Shown: positions 41,905-51,245 of the stretch, in pieces
Numbering within the stretch: position 1 is the first letter of the stretch
Layout of the letters: each line of letters begins with the position of its first letter
Origin: Ravibacter sp964562455
GTDB lineage: Bacteria; Bacteroidota; Bacteroidia; Cytophagales; Spirosomataceae
Assembly (NCBI GenBank): GCA_964562455.1
Contig: CAZLTN010000020.1
Location: forward strand, 1-64,000
Length of the DNA: 64,000 bases
Reading direction: 5' to 3'
Translations under genes and position numbers: made by a program
The notes under the pieces: generated by a model
What the model was told of the DNA's origin: nothing
The model's input: the letters and a program-made list of their open reading frames with translations, nothing else
Databases searched by the model: none

Positions 41905-43203
41905 ATGCGGATATTAAAAGCTGTACGCAATAATTTGCCGGTACTCCTGGCGTTTTTATCGGTTCATTCTTATGGGCAACTGGAGTCACTTTACGTCCCC
42001 AAACCTTTTCCCGACCGGATCATTCTCAATGCCACATCAGACTTATCCACCTCTGCTGCAGTCAATTGGCGCACTACCGACACTACAGCGGTCAGTTTCA
42101 TAGAAATTGCCCCGGCCGATGCGGATCCCCGTTTCGTGGCGAAAGCACAGAGATTCAAGGCACAGTCCGAGCTTCTTAATGTGGAAGACACGCCTTCTGC
42201 CTTTTATCACTCTTATGAACTCAAAGGCCTGCAGCCTGATACAAAGTATGCCTACCGGGTAGGGGCTGGAAAATACTGGAGCGAATGGTTTCATTTCACT
42301 ACGGCCGGGATGGATAAGGAAAAGCTCCAGTTCCTATACTATGGTGACGTACAGGTCAATATGCGTTCCCTTTGGTCGAGAGTAGCGCGCGAGGCCTTTA
42401 AGAAAGCGCCCGATGCAAAACTGGCTATCTACGCGGGAGACCTGATCAATCGTGCGAACCGCGACGTTGAATGGGGTGAATTTTTCGATGCCGGTGGCTT
42501 TATTCATGCGATGATCCCCAATTTCCCTACACCGGGAAATCACGACCATTACGACAATGATCAGAAGGAAAACGCCATTTCCAAATTCTGGCGGGCACAG
42601 TTCAACCTCCCCTTGAATGGCCCTGAAGGGCTGGAAGAAACCTGCTACTACGCCGATATACAGGGTGTCAGGTTTATTTCCCTTAATTCGGACCAGGCCG
42701 AAGAATCAGACAAGTTCCTCAGGCTCCAGAAGGACTGGATGGAACGCGTGCTGGCCGATAACCCCAACAAATGGACTGTTGTGACTTTTCACCACCCGAT
42801 TTTTTCGCCCAAGCGTACCCGCGACAACAAAAGAATGAGGGATGCTTTCAAGCCTATGTTCGACAAATACAAGGTCGACCTTGTACTGCAGGGACACGAC
42901 CATACCTATGCACGCGGCATGGACAAAATTCCTATGCAGGGGAAAACGAAATCAGGTACTATGTACGTAGTTTCAGTGAGCGGACCGAAAATGACCGATT
43001 CGCACGTCGAGAAATCAGACTGGATGGACAGGAAAGCCATTTATACCCAGTTGTTCCATGTAATTGAAATTGACGGCGATATGCTCAATTTTAAAACCTA
43101 TACCGCAACGGGGGATGTCTACGATGAATTTGACCTGAAGAAACAGAAGGGGAGCATCAACAGGCTTATTAACAAAATACCGCAAAACGTGGCAGAACGT
43201 TAG
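41905..43203 (+). CDS. Secreted metallophosphoesterase, purple-acid-phosphatase-like
   Basis: A 432-residue protein from ATG 41905 with a signal peptide ending near HSYGQ. An N-terminal fibronectin-like domain (ATSDLSTSAAVNWRTTD to YELKGLQPDTKYAYRVG) is followed by a calcineurin-like domain with the metal-binding segments YGDVQVN, AGDLINR, PGNHDHYD, FHHPIFS and QGHDHTYARG. This order matches purple acid phosphatase-type enzymes. It acts outside the cytoplasm on phosphate esters. The stop overlaps the convergent Nudix gene by four bases. Confidence 0.9.
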   Translation: MRILKAVRNNLPVLLAFLSVHSYGQLESLYVPKPFPDRIILNATSDLSTSAAVNWRTTDTTAVSFIEIAPADADPRFVAKAQRFKAQSELLNVEDTPSAFYHSYELKGLQPDTKYAYRVGAGKYWSEWFHFTTAGMDKEKLQFLYYGDVQVNMRSLWSRVAREAFKKAPDAKLAIYAGDLINRANRDVEWGEFFDAGGFIHAMIPNFPTPGNHDHYDNDQKENAISKFWRAQFNLPLNGPEGLEETCYYADIQGVRFISLNSDQAEESDKFLRLQKDWMERVLADNPNKWTVVTFHHPIFSPKRTRDNKRMRDAFKPMFDKYKVDLVLQGHDHTYARGMDKIPMQGKTKSGTMYVVSVSGPKMTDSHVEKSDWMDRKAIYTQLFHVIEIDGDMLNFKTYTATGDVYDEFDLKKQKGSINRLINKIPQNVAER

Positions 43204-43640
43204 TCGCCTACATAAGGCTGCGATAAAGGTCCTGTGTAACTTAATTCCCCGGCAAGGATATTCCCCGTCAGCCGGGAAGCGAAGTTGGGGTAGAGGTTGA
43301 TGTCGCCGAGCTTCCCGGCTGAAATCCATTCTATTGCCTCTGCCGATGTGTTCGCCCGGTCAAGTACAGGGTCGCTGCTGCCTATATCTGCACTGAATAT
43401 GCAATGGAGCGTATCTTCCCTGCCTCTAAAGCGAAGTACTTCGCCGACCAGCACCATATTGCCCACAACTACATCGATTCCGAGCTCTTCGGCCAGTTCC
43501 CTGCACAATGCATCGGGCAGAGACTCTCCCGGATCCGGGTTTCCGCCGGGCAATACGTGCACATACCCGCTCCCGTACCTGTAGCGCATCGTCAGGACAG
43601 CTCCTTCCCGTACAATTAATGCGGCCGGTCTTACTTTCAT
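43200..43640 (-). CDS. Nudix hydrolase
   Basis: A 146-residue protein with a complete Nudix box, GGNPDPGESLPDALCRELAEELGI (about residues 32-55), containing the metal-binding REL-EE core. It hydrolyses a nucleoside diphosphate linked to some group X; the specific substrate is unknown. It lies 72 bases after gmhA on the same strand and overlaps the convergent phosphoesterase by four bases. Confidence 0.88.
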   Translation of the reverse strand: MKVRPAALIVREGAVLTMRYRYGSGYVHVLPGGNPDPGESLPDALCRELAEELGIDVVVGNMVLVGEVLRFRGREDTLHCIFSADIGSSDPVLDRANTSAEAIEWISAGKLGDINLYPNFASRLTGNILAGELSYTGPLSQPYVGD

Positions 43641-43712
43641 ACGAAATTAGGCTATCTGATCCTGACTACTCGTGATACTCATATTTACAAAGTCACCCGT
43701 CGTTATACCGCC

Positions 43713-44291
43713 TTATAATACTGCTTTCTCAATTAAAAGAATCAGGATATGGATTACTTTAATATGCACTTCCTGTATGCGGTCCGAATACCTGAAGTGG
43801 GGCACCCTGATCTCCACATCCGCTTGCCCCGCCAGCTTTCCGCCATCTTTCCCGGTCAGCAAAACCACTTTCATCCCTTTTTGCCTGGCAGCTTCGACCG
43901 CCTTTATTACATTCGGGGAATTGCCGCTCGTGCTGATGCCTAGCAATACGTCGCCGCGGGTTCCCACCCCCTCAACAAACCTGGAAAACACATAATCGAA
44001 CCCGTAGTCGTTGGAGACACAGCTCAGATGGCTTACATCCGAGATCGCAATGGCCGGTAACGCCCTTCTGTCGTCGCGGAACCTCCCCGTAAGCTCCTCG
44101 GCAAAATGCATGGCGTCACAATGAGAGCCGCCGTTCCCGCAGGAGAGGACCTTCCCACCCGATAAAATCGAAGTGGCAATTACTTCAGCCGCTTCCTCTA
44201 TTTTAGAAATATTGGCCGGGTCGTTTAAAAAGCTATCGAGAACCTGCCGGGCTTCGTTTAGTTCGGATCTGATAATCTCTTGCGTTTCCAT
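43713..44291 (-). CDS. gmhA: Phosphoheptose isomerase GmhA-like (SIS domain)
   Basis: A 192-residue SIS-domain protein close to GmhA, which converts sedoheptulose 7-phosphate to manno-heptose 7-phosphate for lipopolysaccharide or surface glycans. Visible landmarks are SCGNGGSHCDAMHFAEELTGRFRDDRRALPAIAISD and GISTSGNSPNVIKAVEAA. The DiaA branch of the family is similar, so the call rests on the heptose-type histidine-containing segment. It begins two bases after the stop of a Wzi-like gene, consistent with a surface-polysaccharide role. Confidence 0.82.
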   Translation of the reverse strand: METQEIIRSELNEARQVLDSFLNDPANISKIEEAAEVIATSILSGGKVLSCGNGGSHCDAMHFAEELTGRFRDDRRALPAIAISDVSHLSCVSNDYGFDYVFSRFVEGVGTRGDVLLGISTSGNSPNVIKAVEAARQKGMKVVLLTGKDGGKLAGQADVEIRVPHFRYSDRIQEVHIKVIHILILLIEKAVL

Positions 44292-44293
44292 TC

Positions 44294-45997
44294 TTAAAAA
44301 ATTTGCTGTCTGTAAGGCATGTTATACCTGACTCCGAAAGAAAACAAACCTGTTTTCGGCAAATCTGCGTTCCATGCAACAATCCTCCTGTTCGTCATCC
44401 GGTAGTCGATAAACAGGTTTTGCCTGAGCATATACGACAACCGGATATCGAACAGGTTTGTTTTCTGCAGCAGGCCCTGGCTTACCCTTACGCCTGTATC
44501 AGAATACCTGGTATCGTAATCGAGCGTCAGATCGCCCCCGTAATTTCTGCCGTAAATGTTCATTCCCTTCCTTGCAAGCATCATGGTACCGAAAAGGGTG
44601 AGCCTTTCATTGAACTGATACCGCGCTATTCCAAGGAACTCATAAAAATTGGCTTCCAGCGGATGGGCGAGAGGCTGTTTGTAATGCATGTAGTTTCTAC
44701 CCCCGTCACGGTGGCTGTAAGTATAGGGGTAGACCACATTATATTCCAACTGCAGGTCGAGATTCTGGACATTAAACGCATCGATCATTTTAGATCCGAG
44801 CTGGAAGGCGTACTTGCGTGTCCACGATTTCTTGCCGTTGAATAGATCCCGGCTTAGAAATTCGTCGATCATGACCTGCCCGTACAGAGATGTATTTTTA
44901 ACGGGCGGCAGCCACTTGAAATCAACCCCGAGCAACGCATTATCAGAGCTTCCCAGGTAAGATTCGACGAACCTGTAGAAAATCACAGGATTAAAATAAT
45001 TGAGGTCAAATCCCCCGCCTGTGCTGTCCCTGTTGAATATCTCCGCTTCAAAAAAGCCGATATTCAGCTTATCGGTAATGTTGACACTCAGGTGATGCAT
45101 GGCCGAATATTTCTTCTTCCGGAGCAGGTCCTGATAGGACGGATCCTGATCATTGATCATCGAGGACCAAAGGTTGGTATAATTAAACCTGCCTATCCTG
45201 GTATTTAACTTCAGGAACAGGTAGGGCGCGCTGTTATCCGATAAAAAAAGCGATCTGAACCCGTTGCCAAAAATATTTTTGTCATGGCCAAACTGGAGAT
45301 TAATACTCTTTATCGGGTTGAAAGTAATATATCCCCTGGCAGAGAAGAAATCGACATTTTTCCTTTCGGAAATCTTTGTCAGCCCTTCACCCGGGAAACC
45401 CAGCCTGCCGGCATATGCCTGTACATATTTTGGAAAATGGCCCTGATTATCAGCAACAAAAGTATAAAAACCCAGCTTTTTATTGATCATTCCCCTTACC
45501 TCTACACCCCGGCCCGAATAGTAGATAGCCCGGTCGAGGTTGTTGTCCCTCCCGAGAAAATTGTCGGTAACAAAATTCACATGAACGTCGAAGTCCTCTG
45601 ACCGGTGGCTGTAAAAATCAGCAGGATGTGCCCAGAAGAGGCGTTGCAGGCCTTTTTCATTTTTCCGCTGAAAATTACCGCCGGCAATGTTCAGCGTATC
45701 TTTTGTCCATTCCCAACTCCCCCACCGCATAAAACGAAGGCTTGCGAGGTCTTTATGATTCAATTCAATCTCCGGATCCTGCTCCACATCATCCAGGAAT
45801 TCCATAACCGCCTTTCTTTCGAACGGCTTAATTCCCGTGTGGAAACGACTGGAAAGCTTCCCGGTCTTTAGCTCGAATCTTTCTACCAGGTGATAATAAT
45901 CGTCGTTAAGAGGAATGAATGTACTTTGAGATAGGGATACATTAGCCGAGATAACGAGTATCAGAAATAACAAACAAATTCGGCAATGTATGGGCAT
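44294..45997 (-). CDS. Capsule assembly Wzi-family outer-membrane protein
   Basis: A 567-residue protein with a signal peptide (MPIHCRICLLFLILVISANVSLSQS) and a long run of amphipathic beta strands to the end, the pattern of Wzi-type barrels. Family-like segments include RGVEVRGMINKKLGFYTFVADNQGHFPKYVQ, LQFGHDKNIFGNGFRSLFLSDN and YFNPVIFYRFVESYLGSSDNALLG. Wzi proteins attach or organise capsule at the outer membrane; in Bacteroidota the precise function is usually not known. It is cotranscribed with gmhA. Confidence 0.85.
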   Translation of the reverse strand: MPIHCRICLLFLILVISANVSLSQSTFIPLNDDYYHLVERFELKTGKLSSRFHTGIKPFERKAVMEFLDDVEQDPEIELNHKDLASLRFMRWGSWEWTKDTLNIAGGNFQRKNEKGLQRLFWAHPADFYSHRSEDFDVHVNFVTDNFLGRDNNLDRAIYYSGRGVEVRGMINKKLGFYTFVADNQGHFPKYVQAYAGRLGFPGEGLTKISERKNVDFFSARGYITFNPIKSINLQFGHDKNIFGNGFRSLFLSDNSAPYLFLKLNTRIGRFNYTNLWSSMINDQDPSYQDLLRKKKYSAMHHLSVNITDKLNIGFFEAEIFNRDSTGGGFDLNYFNPVIFYRFVESYLGSSDNALLGVDFKWLPPVKNTSLYGQVMIDEFLSRDLFNGKKSWTRKYAFQLGSKMIDAFNVQNLDLQLEYNVVYPYTYSHRDGGRNYMHYKQPLAHPLEANFYEFLGIARYQFNERLTLFGTMMLARKGMNIYGRNYGGDLTLDYDTRYSDTGVRVSQGLLQKTNLFDIRLSYMLRQNLFIDYRMTNRRIVAWNADLPKTGLFSFGVRYNMPYRQQIF

Positions 45998-46141
45998 GTT
46001 TATCTCGAAGCTGGCCGGTTTTAGACAATCAACGGCGCAAAAGTATCTATTTTAACAGTTTATAAAAAATTTTAGACCAGATGATCGGCCCCTCTGCATT
46101 ATCCACCTTTACAGCCAGGCGAATGCCACCGGAAAATATAA

Positions 46142-46168
46142 GAACACCGGCATTCGAAACCGGCGTTC
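46142..46168 (-). terminator. Terminator after the TonB-dependent receptor
   Basis: Arms GAACACCGG (46142-46150) and CCGGCGTTC (46160-46168) pair with one wobble around a nine-base loop, followed on the minus strand by TTATATTTT. Confidence 0.7.
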
Positions 46169-46190
46169 TCTCCTTCAATATAAACTGTAT

Positions 46191-49100
46191 TTAATTCAAA
46201 AGCTGGTCAAAAGTAAGTGAAACGTAATACATGGCCCCTATGGTAGGATTGCCCCAGCCTGTTACATACTGCTTGTTGAGAATGTTGGTGCCTCCTACTT
46301 TAAGGATTGACTTAATCGGGGAAAGCTTCCTGCTCACCTGGGCGTCAAGCGTGCCGATAGCCGGAATGATCGACTGACTGCTCCTGTCGGTCGCAAACTT
46401 TACGGCGTTTGGAACGAATGACGAATTCCAGATAAAGGCATCCTGTCTGCGCCATACCACGTTGAAGGCCCAACCCGTACGGGCGATATTGCGATTCCCG
46501 AAGGAAAGGTTGTAGCGGTATTTGGGCGTATTGAAACCTATGTCCGCTCCATCCTCCAATACTACTTTATTCATTTCGTTGCTGAACAGTCCCACGCCTC
46601 CGGAACGGAGCGTGTTATTGGAAAGGTTCGCACCCACGTTAAAGTTGGCGGGCAGCGCGTAGTCAAGACCCAATCCGAAACCGTGAGTTTTTATGTCCTT
46701 GTCATAGTTCGACTGCATCCCGAAAAACTGACCAGCACGAGGCCCGGAAGTTACCTGGAGATTGTTGCCGACCGTATAATCCTTATAAACGCTGTTATAA
46801 TAGTAAACATCCGCAAAAAGCACACCGGCGATCAATCCTTTATAGCCGACCTCGGTCGATACGACACGTTCAGGCTTGAACTCACTGAACTTGAAAGGCT
46901 GGCCGTTTTTCGCATTTATTACCGATGCTCCCGCAAAATATCTTTCCCGCAGCTGGGGGAGCCCTCCTATCAGATGCGCGTTAGGGGTGATCAGGTCGAT
47001 AAGCTGAGCCTGAGTATCAGGTATCCGGAACGCAGTCTGGAAGGATGCACGGAAATTATGATTCTTATCAACCGTCAACACACCCGAAATACGGGGAGAG
47101 AACTGACCCTTGAAATTGCTGTTCTTGTCGTATCTCACCGAGCCAGTGAGCTTCAATACGTCGGCTATCGTCTTCTGTGCCTGTACGTAGCCTCCTATTT
47201 CGGAAATATTGGGTTCTTTTCCATTCTCATCCTGGTAGAAAAGGGTCCCTTTGGAATTGAGGTCGAACAGCCTGTAGCTCGCCCCTGCTATGATTTCCAG
47301 TTCTTTCGGATCGATGAGCTTATTGAAGTTGTACATCCCCTCGAGGTGATAAAGGGCAGTCCGCTCCAGGAATTTGGCGCCGACACCCGACGCATTTCCC
47401 GGTATCGCAGTGCTGGTCACCTTGTTCAGCTGCTCTATAAAAGCCGCGGAACCCGGCTCCTCAACCCTCCCGTTGCCGATCCCGGGTTGTGCGCGCAGCG
47501 CCTGCGCAATCGCAGTCGCATTATTCGTATATGAAGAGATCTCGTTGAAATAAGTCCCCAGGGCAGCAGAAGCTCCGCCCGGAAACGCAGCATTGGTTTT
47601 TTGTAGAATAGTCCCCAGACTGCTACCCGCCAGGTTGGCGCCGTAAGTTGCGAAATAGCTCGGATCGAGGATTACATTGCCATTCTGTATCGTCCACATC
47701 CTGTTAACGCCAAGCCCGGCCAGGCCCACCGCATAGGTATCGCCGGAATTCTCCTGTGTAGTATAGGCCCTTACAAAGAAGTTCGAGCCTTTTACCTCGG
47801 CTTTATACTGTCCGATGGTAAAATTTTTGATAAAATACCGGTCAGCCCCGGTGTATACGGTCGTTCCAAGCCCCCAGTTCGCCTGTATCAGCGCCTCTAC
47901 ATTCTCGTTGATCCTGTAATGCAGGGAAGCGTTTGTTTTGATGCTATAGGCGTTGTAATCGACAAGGTCGCGCTCCTTATAGCCCCTTCTCGCAAAAGTA
48001 CTGTTACCGTATACGTCGTTGAATACTTGCTGGTAGCCCTGGGCGGGAGTTGTCACCTCGGGGAATTCAGCCGCCTGGGCGAATATCCCCCCCAACTGCT
48101 TGATCCCTGCATCCAGCATCTGAAGCTGCTGGTTCTGTGTCAACGCCGCGATGTTCGAGAGATTCTGCCCGAGAAAAGATGCGATCCCGACCGAAGGATC
48201 GCCGTATACATTCACTCCGTCATAACCGGGATTCGATTCCTCGGTCCCGTTGAACCCGTAGCCGTTCGAAAGGCTCTGGTCCCTGTAATCGGTAGCCTGC
48301 CAGTCTTTCGCCTTCAGATAGGTAAGGTTTACTTTGAAAGCCAGCTTATTGTTGATAGCCTTTGCGTAACGGATCCCTACGTCGTAAAATGGTGTTGTAG
48401 CCTCGGATTCGTATGAATACCGTTTGACGCGGTTATCGGCGTGCATGATGCCCGTTTTGACATAAGCGCTTAAGCCCTGGTACAGGAACGGGCTCTTGCT
48501 GTTCATCAGCAGAATACCGTTTATTGCATTTGCGCCGTACAGGGCAGAAGCCGCGCCCGGAAGTAATTCCACACTTTCCACATCCAGTTCAGACAAACCG
48601 GCGATATTGGCTACCGAAAAGTTAAGGCCAGGCGCCTGGTTGTCCATGCCGTCCACAAGCTGCACCATCCGAAGGTTGCCGTTTCCTGAAAAACCTCTTG
48701 TATTGGGATTGCTGAAAGTCAGCGATTGCGTACTCATATCCACCCCTTTGAGATTCCTGATAGCGTCGAAGAAGGATGGGGCCGGAGCTTCACGGATAGA
48801 GCGGATATCGAGACGCTCTATCGATACCGGCGACTGGAGCACACTCTCTTCCACGCGTGACGCCGAGACGATCACTTCCCTCCCCATGATAGCTTCCTCG
48901 CGGAGCGCCACCGAAATATCGGACCTGCTGCCTGATACCTCTACCTCCTGGGACTGGAACCCGACCGAAGAAAAAACAAGCGTGAACGGAGGAGACGACA
49001 AGACCTTCAGTTCAAACTCCCCTTTCGAATCGGTAATAGTCCCGACTACCTTATCCTTGACTTTCACACTTACACCCACAAGCGGAGACATCGAACCCGC

Positions 49101-49202
49101 TTCCGTGACCCGACCTGTCAGCGTCACCTGTGCCCAGGCACCCGGCTCTCCAAAAACCAGCATACAGGCCAAAAATGAAAAGCAAAAAGTAAAAATTCTC
49201 AT
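46191..49202 (-). CDS. TonB-dependent outer-membrane receptor with carboxypeptidase-regulatory-like domain
   Basis: A 1003-residue receptor from ATG 49202 with a signal peptide, a CarboxypepD_reg-like domain (VTLTGRVTEAGSMSPLVGVSVKVKDK to VEVSG, about residues 26-105), a plug domain (SFFDAIRNLKGVDMSTQSL, NTRGFSGNGNLRMVQLVDGMDNQAPG, ELLPGAASALYGANAINGILLM) and a 22-strand-type barrel ending MYYVSLTFDQLLN. It imports a nutrient such as a siderophore, vitamin or oligosaccharide. No SusD partner, FecR or enzyme neighbour is present, so the ligand cannot be named. A terminator follows and a -7 element precedes it. Confidence 0.92.
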   Translation of the reverse strand: MRIFTFCFSFLACMLVFGEPGAWAQVTLTGRVTEAGSMSPLVGVSVKVKDKVVGTITDSKGEFELKVLSSPPFTLVFSSVGFQSQEVEVSGSRSDISVALREEAIMGREVIVSASRVEESVLQSPVSIERLDIRSIREAPAPSFFDAIRNLKGVDMSTQSLTFSNPNTRGFSGNGNLRMVQLVDGMDNQAPGLNFSVANIAGLSELDVESVELLPGAASALYGANAINGILLMNSKSPFLYQGLSAYVKTGIMHADNRVKRYSYESEATTPFYDVGIRYAKAINNKLAFKVNLTYLKAKDWQATDYRDQSLSNGYGFNGTEESNPGYDGVNVYGDPSVGIASFLGQNLSNIAALTQNQQLQMLDAGIKQLGGIFAQAAEFPEVTTPAQGYQQVFNDVYGNSTFARRGYKERDLVDYNAYSIKTNASLHYRINENVEALIQANWGLGTTVYTGADRYFIKNFTIGQYKAEVKGSNFFVRAYTTQENSGDTYAVGLAGLGVNRMWTIQNGNVILDPSYFATYGANLAGSSLGTILQKTNAAFPGGASAALGTYFNEISSYTNNATAIAQALRAQPGIGNGRVEEPGSAAFIEQLNKVTSTAIPGNASGVGAKFLERTALYHLEGMYNFNKLIDPKELEIIAGASYRLFDLNSKGTLFYQDENGKEPNISEIGGYVQAQKTIADVLKLTGSVRYDKNSNFKGQFSPRISGVLTVDKNHNFRASFQTAFRIPDTQAQLIDLITPNAHLIGGLPQLRERYFAGASVINAKNGQPFKFSEFKPERVVSTEVGYKGLIAGVLFADVYYYNSVYKDYTVGNNLQVTSGPRAGQFFGMQSNYDKDIKTHGFGLGLDYALPANFNVGANLSNNTLRSGGVGLFSNEMNKVVLEDGADIGFNTPKYRYNLSFGNRNIARTGWAFNVVWRRQDAFIWNSSFVPNAVKFATDRSSQSIIPAIGTLDAQVSRKLSPIKSILKVGGTNILNKQYVTGWGNPTIGAMYYVSLTFDQLLN

Positions 49203-49226
49203 ATAGCTGTGATATTTATTGTTATG

Positions 49227-49234
49227 CAAACATA
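49227..49234 (-). promoter_or_regulatory. -7 element for the TonB-dependent receptor
   Basis: Reads TATGTTTG on the minus strand, an exact TAnnTTTG match, 25 bases before ATG 49202. It excludes the upstream in-frame TTG at 49229 as the true start. Confidence 0.5.
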
Positions 49235-49348
49235 ACGAAAATACATATTTTATTAAATTTTTAAAAAAAAGTGTAAAAAAAAGACGAATCGAATTGCTAT
49301 GTTCGTGTAAATTAGATTTTTACAGATCCATTACGAACAATTATTGCT

Positions 49349-50410
49349 ATGCAACTGCAGTTCGAAACCATCCCATTTACGGCAAATGACGGGTTTGAAT
49401 GCAACCTGTTGCATGTAGCCGCTCCCTCACCGGTACGGGGGCCCGTTTTACTGGTCCACGGCGCCGGGGTCAGCGCCGGCATTTTCAATCCGCCGCATCC
49501 GCAAAACCTGATACATACCCTGATCGGGGAAGGCTATGACGTATGGTTGGAAAACTGGCGGGGGAGTATTGTCTTTGAACCCAATGAATGGAACCTGGAC
49601 CAGGTAGCCATCAACGATCACCCCGCTGCCGTCAGGAAAGTCATTGAGTTGACCGGTGCCAAAACGATAAAAGCAATCATTCACTGCCAGGGCAGTACGA
49701 GTTTTATGATCTCGGCAGCACTCGGCCTGCTACCGGAAGTCGACCTGATTATCAGCAACGCCGTTTCCCTGCACCCTGTTGTGTCCCGGTTTTCCCGCTT
49801 TAAATTGAAGGTTTTCTTACCACTTGTAAGCCTGTGGTTCAGGTATCTCAACCCGCAGTGGGGAATACATGCTCCCACAGCCGGCAGCAAATTGCTCCGT
49901 GCATTTGTATGGCTCACGCATTGGGAAAAAGACACTATGGTCGGCAAGTTCGTGAGCTTTACCTATGGCACCGGCTGGCCGGCATTATGGCGGCTCGAAA
50001 ACCTTGACAATACTACTTTACAATGGATACAACGGGAGTTCGCTGAAGTTCCCGTCAGTTTTTTCAGGCACATCCGGAAGTGCATCGGTAGAGGTGAACT
50101 GGTTTCCGTCGACGGGCAAACGGAGTACCTCCGTGACTTCAGGAGCAGTGCCTCCTTCACACTTCTGGCCGGCGAACAAAACCAATGTTTTTTGCCCCGG
50201 AGCCAGCAGAATACCTTTGCATTCCTGGAAGCACGCGAACCGGGAAAACACCGCTTACACCGCATCAAAGCATATAGTCACCTCGACCTTTTCTGGGGAA
50301 AAGACGCCCACAAGGATGTATTTCCCCTAATCTTAAATGCACTAAACCCCGATAACCATGGCAATACCGAAAAGAATCAGACAATACGGCGGGAGACACG
50401 CGCTGGTTGA
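49349..50410 (+). CDS. Acid-lipase-like alpha/beta hydrolase with a cysteine at the nucleophile position
   Basis: A 353-residue alpha/beta hydrolase without a signal peptide. Three segments match the gastric/lysosomal acid lipase family: oxyanion loop VLLVHGAGVSAG (33-44), GYDVWLENWRGS (62-73, compare DVWLGNSRGN) and the histidine segment YSHLDLFWGKDA (309-320, compare HLDFIWGLDA; His311). At the nucleophile elbow it has AIIHCQGSTSF, where acid lipases have GHSQGTT, so Cys113 replaces the usual serine. It is the first gene of an eight-gene operon ending with a GMC oxidoreductase. Ester or thioester cleavage of a lipid-like substrate is likely; the exact reaction is unknown. Confidence 0.8.
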   Translation: MQLQFETIPFTANDGFECNLLHVAAPSPVRGPVLLVHGAGVSAGIFNPPHPQNLIHTLIGEGYDVWLENWRGSIVFEPNEWNLDQVAINDHPAAVRKVIELTGAKTIKAIIHCQGSTSFMISAALGLLPEVDLIISNAVSLHPVVSRFSRFKLKVFLPLVSLWFRYLNPQWGIHAPTAGSKLLRAFVWLTHWEKDTMVGKFVSFTYGTGWPALWRLENLDNTTLQWIQREFAEVPVSFFRHIRKCIGRGELVSVDGQTEYLRDFRSSASFTLLAGEQNQCFLPRSQQNTFAFLEAREPGKHRLHRIKAYSHLDLFWGKDAHKDVFPLILNALNPDNHGNTEKNQTIRRETRAG

Positions 50411-51245
50411 CGGCATCCCTTATGAGATGCCCGTTTATGCAAAAAAATCCCCCGCTTTGATGGCCGGCTTTACCTGTGGCTACCAGCAGGCGCAGGCGTT
50501 GTTACCCGGTAATGAGCTGCATCCGCTGCGTCTGCCCAACGGACGGGCTGTGCTCATCGTAACAGTGATCAATTACCTGGATACCAGTATCGGGAAATAT
50601 ATTGAATACAGCATCGGTATTGCGTGTACTCATGGCCGTAAGCCCGCTCCTCCGCTATTGCCTGCCCTGCTGATGAAAACCTACGGCACGGGGCAGTATA
50701 TCGTGGATCTGCCTGTCAGCTCGGAAGTTTCCGTAAAAGGCGGGAAAGGCATCTGGGGTATGCCCAAACACAAAGCCAACCTCGATTTTATCATTACGGA
50801 AAACACTGTTTCCAGTCAGTATGAGAAAGACGGACAGTTTGCGTTCCGCATTGAGATCGACCGGCCTAAATCACCGGCCTTCCGTCTCAGCGTCGGCACT
50901 ACCAATTATTGCCGGTTTCGTAACATGCTGATGGCCTCCTACATCTATTTCAAAGCAAAGGCCTATATCAATCTCTTCAGCAAGGCCCGCGCCCGCCTGT
51001 ACATAGGCGATCATCCCAATGTTGCCCACCTGAGAAAACTGGATATCAATGGAAACCCCTTCTTTACCTTCTTCATGCCGGAAGCCGACGGCATCCTGGA
51101 CGATAATTTTAAATGCTGGTTCCTGACGCATGAAAGACCTCCGGCAACAATGCCCGAAGGGCTGGAAAGCATTATAGACCTGACCCTGGACGAGAGCTGG
51201 CTGGAGCCGCCCGCTTTCACAGACTATGACAAATACAAAATCTGA
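50358..51245 (+). CDS. Acetoacetate-decarboxylase-like protein
   Basis: A 295-residue member of the acetoacetate decarboxylase superfamily. The characteristic segment VKGGKGIWGMPKHKANL (about 126-142) contains Lys137, which aligns with the Schiff-base lysine of the clostridial enzyme (FPKK), but the neighbouring lysine that tunes its pKa reads His138 here. Family members that differ at this point often catalyse other reactions (aldol condensation, dehydration) rather than decarboxylation. Its start overlaps the preceding gene by 53 bases. In this operon it may process a beta-keto or aldehyde intermediate made by the GMC oxidase; that is inference. Confidence 0.82.
   Translation: MAIPKRIRQYGGRHALVDGIPYEMPVYAKKSPALMAGFTCGYQQAQALLPGNELHPLRLPNGRAVLIVTVINYLDTSIGKYIEYSIGIACTHGRKPAPPLLPALLMKTYGTGQYIVDLPVSSEVSVKGGKGIWGMPKHKANLDFIITENTVSSQYEKDGQFAFRIEIDRPKSPAFRLSVGTTNYCRFRNMLMASYIYFKAKAYINLFSKARARLYIGDHPNVAHLRKLDINGNPFFTFFMPEADGILDDNFKCWFLTHERPPATMPEGLESIIDLTLDESWLEPPAFTDYDKYKI

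Noticed and set aside
46683..47534. 283-codon plus-strand frame opposite the TonB-dependent receptor
   Set aside because: No domain; the receptor barrel on the minus strand explains the sequence.
46191..49202. SusC/SusD polysaccharide utilisation locus
   Set aside because: A TonB-dependent receptor is present but there is no SusD gene and no adjacent glycosidase.
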